A stretch of 64,000 bases of DNA from DASVNK01 sp036383895 (lineage in GTDB: Bacteria; Verrucomicrobiota; Verrucomicrobiia; Limisphaerales; SXQI01). Where the stretch lies: NCBI GenBank assembly GCA_036383895.1, contig DASVNK010000077.1:6540-70539 (forward strand), written 5' to 3'. The translations under genes were made by a program, and so were the position numbers. A model generated the notes under the pieces. That model searched no databases, was not told the DNA's origin, and worked only from the letters and a program-made list of their open reading frames with translations. This document shows positions 61,729 through 64,000 of the stretch, in pieces. Each line of letters begins with the position of its first letter. Position 1 is the first letter of the stretch.

Positions 61729-63096
61729 ATGCCCGCCGAACCCTGTTCATTATCGCGCCGAGCGTTCCTCCAACGCTGCGGCCTGGGCATCGGCGCACTC
61801 GGCCTCGCTGATGTTCTTGCGAACGACGCCACCAACCCGCTTCTCCCGCGTCCCTCTCAATTCGCCCCGCGCGCCAAACGCGTCATCCATATCTTCCTCA
61901 ACGGCGGCTTTTCTCACGTCGATACGTTCGATCCCAAGCCAATCCTCCACAAATACGCCGGCAAAGCTCTTCCAGTCACTTTCCGCACCGAACGCAAAAC
62001 CGGCGCAGCCTTCCCCTCCCCCTTCAAGTTCAAGAAATACGGACAAAGCGGCATTGAAGTAAGCGAACTCTTTCCCGCTGTCGGTAATTGTATCGACGAC
62101 ATCGCAGTCATTCGCTCCATGCAGGCCAACGTTCCAAATCACGAACCGTCGCTCATGCTCATGAATTGCGGCGATGCCGTGATGAGTCGCCCCAGTGTCG
62201 GTTCCTGGGTCACCTACGGCCTCGGCAGCGAAAACCAAAATCTACCAGGCTTTATCGCGATGTGTCCCGGCGGTTATCCCATCAAGGAAGCAGAGAACTG
62301 GCAGTCCGGTTTCCTGCCCGGCGCGTATCAAGGCACCTACATCGACACCAAGCACACCGACCTTGAAAAGCTCATCGAGAACATCCGCAACAACCACGTC
62401 ACCCTCGAACAACAGCGCCTCCAACTCGATTTCCTCCAGCAACTCAACACCCGCCATCAATCCACCCGCGCCGGCGACCCGCTCCTCGAAGCTCGCATCC
62501 AATCTTTTGAACTCGCATACCGCATGCAGATGGAAGCGGCCGAAGCTTTCGACATCAATCGCGAACCGCAATACATCCGCGACCTCTACGGCAACTCCGT
62601 CCACGGCCGCCAAACCCTCATCGCCCGCCGCCTGCTCGAACGCGGAGTTCGCTTCGTCCAACTCTGGCACGGCGCCGGCCAACCCTGGGACAATCACGAT
62701 AACATCTTCGAACACCAAAAACTCGCCCGTGATATCGATCAACCGATCGCCGCACTCATCTGCGACCTCAAAGAACGCGGCATGTTCGATGACACGCTCA
62801 TTCTTTTCGCCGGCGAATTCGGTCGTACGCCCACTGTCGAGCTAAGCCAGGCCGGCCAGGAAACCAAAGGTCGCGATCATAATCCATACGGCTTTTCCGT
62901 TTGGCTCGCCGGCGGCGGGGTCAAAGGGGGAACTGTTTACGGTGCCACCGACGAATTCGGCTTCAAAGCAGTTGAAAATCCTGTTCACGTCCACGATCTC
63001 CACGCCACGATCCTTCATCTGCTCGGCTTCGATCACGAGCGTTTCACCTACCGGTACGCCGGCCGCGACTTCCGCCCGACGTTCACGGCAAAGTGA
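61729..63096 (+). CDS. DUF1501 Tat-exported protein (sulfatase-like fold)
   Basis: The 455-residue protein starts MPAEPCSLSRRAFLQRCGLGIGALG, a twin-arginine signal, so it should be folded in the cytoplasm and exported. The DUF1501 core follows: FLNGGFSHVDTFDPKP, MNCGDAVMSRPSVGSWVTYGLG, HGAGQPWDNHDNIFEHQKLARD, and LFAGEFGRTP near the C-terminus, with metal-site-like Asp and His residues of an alkaline phosphatase/sulfatase fold. The family is very abundant in Planctomycetota and Verrucomicrobiota and often pairs with DUF1549/DUF1553 proteins, which are absent here. The substrate is unknown. Confidence 0.9.
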   Translation: MPAEPCSLSRRAFLQRCGLGIGALGLADVLANDATNPLLPRPSQFAPRAKRVIHIFLNGGFSHVDTFDPKPILHKYAGKALPVTFRTERKTGAAFPSPFKFKKYGQSGIEVSELFPAVGNCIDDIAVIRSMQANVPNHEPSLMLMNCGDAVMSRPSVGSWVTYGLGSENQNLPGFIAMCPGGYPIKEAENWQSGFLPGAYQGTYIDTKHTDLEKLIENIRNNHVTLEQQRLQLDFLQQLNTRHQSTRAGDPLLEARIQSFELAYRMQMEAAEAFDINREPQYIRDLYGNSVHGRQTLIARRLLERGVRFVQLWHGAGQPWDNHDNIFEHQKLARDIDQPIAALICDLKERGMFDDTLILFAGEFGRTPTVELSQAGQETKGRDHNPYGFSVWLAGGGVKGGTVYGATDEFGFKAVENPVHVHDLHATILHLLGFDHERFTYRYAGRDFRPTFTAK

Positions 63097-63226
63097 TCAA
63101 ACAAATCGTGGCCTGATCGCCACATTCTCATTGAAGTTTATCAGCCGATTTTCTAATCTGCGGTTGAACCCAGAAACCCAAACACACTAACCGGGGTATC
63201 GCCAAACACGGTGCTCCCACACGTAC

Positions 63227-63757
63227 ATGCTCTTACTCAGAGATTTGCCGAAGTACGAAACGCTCCTCGCGTATTCCAAACGCTACCGCAACGTCAACCC
63301 AAGCTCGGTAGAAACGTTCCTTAATCTCCTCCGCGTCGCCAGCGACGTGCTCGACGCCACCGAAGATTATTTCGGCGAGCAAGGCACTTCGCAGGGACGC
63401 TTCACCGTTCTCTGCCTGCTCAATCGCGAACCCGACAAACCGCTCTGCCCCGCCGACCTCGCTGAACGGTCGGGCGTCACTCGCGCCACCATGACCGGCC
63501 TCCTTCAAGGCTTGGAATCCGAAGGCTACCTCAAACGCACTTCCTGCAGCGACGACAAGCGCATGTTCTTCGTCGAACTCACCACCAAAGGCCGCCGCTA
63601 CCTCGACAACATTTTGCCCGACTGGTTCAAGCGCGTCGACGAACTCATGGGCGACCTGAACGACAAAGAACGCACCACGCTCTTGAAACTCCTGGAAAAA
63701 GTCCGCGCCCGCGCCGGCGCTTTCTCCGAAGGCGTCGTTTCGAGAAAAGCCGCGTAA
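63227..63757 (+). CDS. MarR family transcriptional regulator
   Basis: The 176-residue protein carries a winged helix-turn-helix: TSQGRFTVLCLLNREPDKPLCPADLAERSGVTRATMTGLLQGLESEGYLKR, then the wing SCSDDKRMFFVELTTKGR, and a C-terminal dimer helix. MarR proteins are usually repressors controlling neighbouring genes and respond to small ligands. The intergenic region after it may carry its target, but the next gene is cut by the window edge. There is no clear operator. Confidence 0.9.
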   Translation: MLLLRDLPKYETLLAYSKRYRNVNPSSVETFLNLLRVASDVLDATEDYFGEQGTSQGRFTVLCLLNREPDKPLCPADLAERSGVTRATMTGLLQGLESEGYLKRTSCSDDKRMFFVELTTKGRRYLDNILPDWFKRVDELMGDLNDKERTTLLKLLEKVRARAGAFSEGVVSRKAA

Positions 63758-63914
63758 CCGACTTCGAACCGTGCCGCGTGTCCGCCACGCACACGCGGCC
63801 GAGACGTCATCTGACAGATGTACCGCAGACGTTAGAGCGATTCTCAGAAGAAATTTCCTATTAGAAAAATAGGCAAAATTTTCCTTGTACAACAACGACA
63901 GATCTGGTTGAACA

Positions 63915-64000
63915 TTGCTGTTGCGTTCGCCGGAGCTGCATCCGAACAGAGAAAATGCCACGCTCGATGAGCTGAAAGTGGCAATGGATGCCGCCCCGAA
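63915..64000 (+). CDS. Possible 5' end of a further gene at the window edge
   Basis: From a TTG at 63915 the plus strand is open to the edge and encodes LRSPELHPNRENATLDELKVAMDAA-like sequence, which has a natural amino-acid mix. It may begin a gene downstream of the MarR regulator. The start codon is non-ATG and only 28 codons are visible, so this is tentative. No function is assigned. Confidence 0.25.
   Translation, partial: MLLRSPELHPNRENATLDELKVAMDAAP

Noticed and set aside
63233..63961. 242-codon minus-strand ORF
   Set aside because: Antisense shadow of the MarR gene.

Overview
This window most likely comes from a Verrucomicrobiota bacterium, or another member of the PVC superphylum, of moderately high GC. 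That is an inference from gene content: large secreted FG-GAP/ASPIC proteins, a LamG protein, four tandem CHRD domains, a DUF1501 Tat protein, PQQ-like propellers, a PPi-type phosphofructokinase and NamZ/DUF1343. No rRNA is present to confirm it. No phage, transposase or CRISPR array is evident. Genes are tightly packed and often convergent, with stop codons touching or overlapping.

Layout. 1-5.0 kb: an incomplete secreted protein of tandem F5/8C-like repeats and a giant FG-GAP/ASPIC protein, both on the minus strand. 5.1-8.0 kb: two small proteins, then an amidohydrolase/four-carbon acid sugar kinase operon. 8.0-15.6 kb: an 11-bp tandem repeat array, a 1207-aa multidomain secreted protein, a HAD phosphatase and a secreted unknown. 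15.6-18.5 kb: PPi-PFK, a Uma2 nuclease and a CbiX-like double-domain protein. 18.5-26.9 kb: a flagellar island of flagellin, a 1779-aa multi-domain glycosyltransferase and FliD; two genes carry recognisable sigma-28 promoters. 26.9-34.6 kb: a MazF-type toxin-antitoxin pair, dnaE, a B12/radical SAM protein, a membrane protein and a PIN toxin pair. 34.6-35.8 kb: a repeat-rich intergenic stretch with a second 11-bp array, then tRNA-Val and tRNA-Ser. 35.8-41 kb: a SWIM protein, a Tm-1-like protein, a membrane protein, a candidate structured RNA, hemB, and a coiled-coil protein with a 52-aa lipoprotein. 41-48 kb: a GDPD-like protein, a second FG-GAP/ASPIC protein and a three-gene exported cassette (NHL-like propeller, PhnD-PQQ fusion, ArsC/LMW-PTP-like lipoprotein). 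48-54.9 kb: a LamG protein, a sugar ABC permease, a YhbY-like protein, trpF, an omega-amidase-like hydrolase and a serine hydrolase-NamZ fusion. 55-64 kb: a cytochrome/Ig/PQQ-dehydrogenase/CHRD fusion, an ECF sigma/anti-sigma pair, trpB, a DUF1501 protein and a MarR regulator.

The clearest functional units are the flagellin-glycosyltransferase-fliD island, the exported redox-like cassette, and the sigma/anti-sigma pair. The most unusual non-coding signals are two unlinked 11-bp repeat arrays built from the same two unit types in the same order, a possible terminator-ended structured RNA opposite hemB, a four-unit 10-bp periodic repeat before trpF, and a structured flagellin leader with a hairpin at its predicted 5' end.
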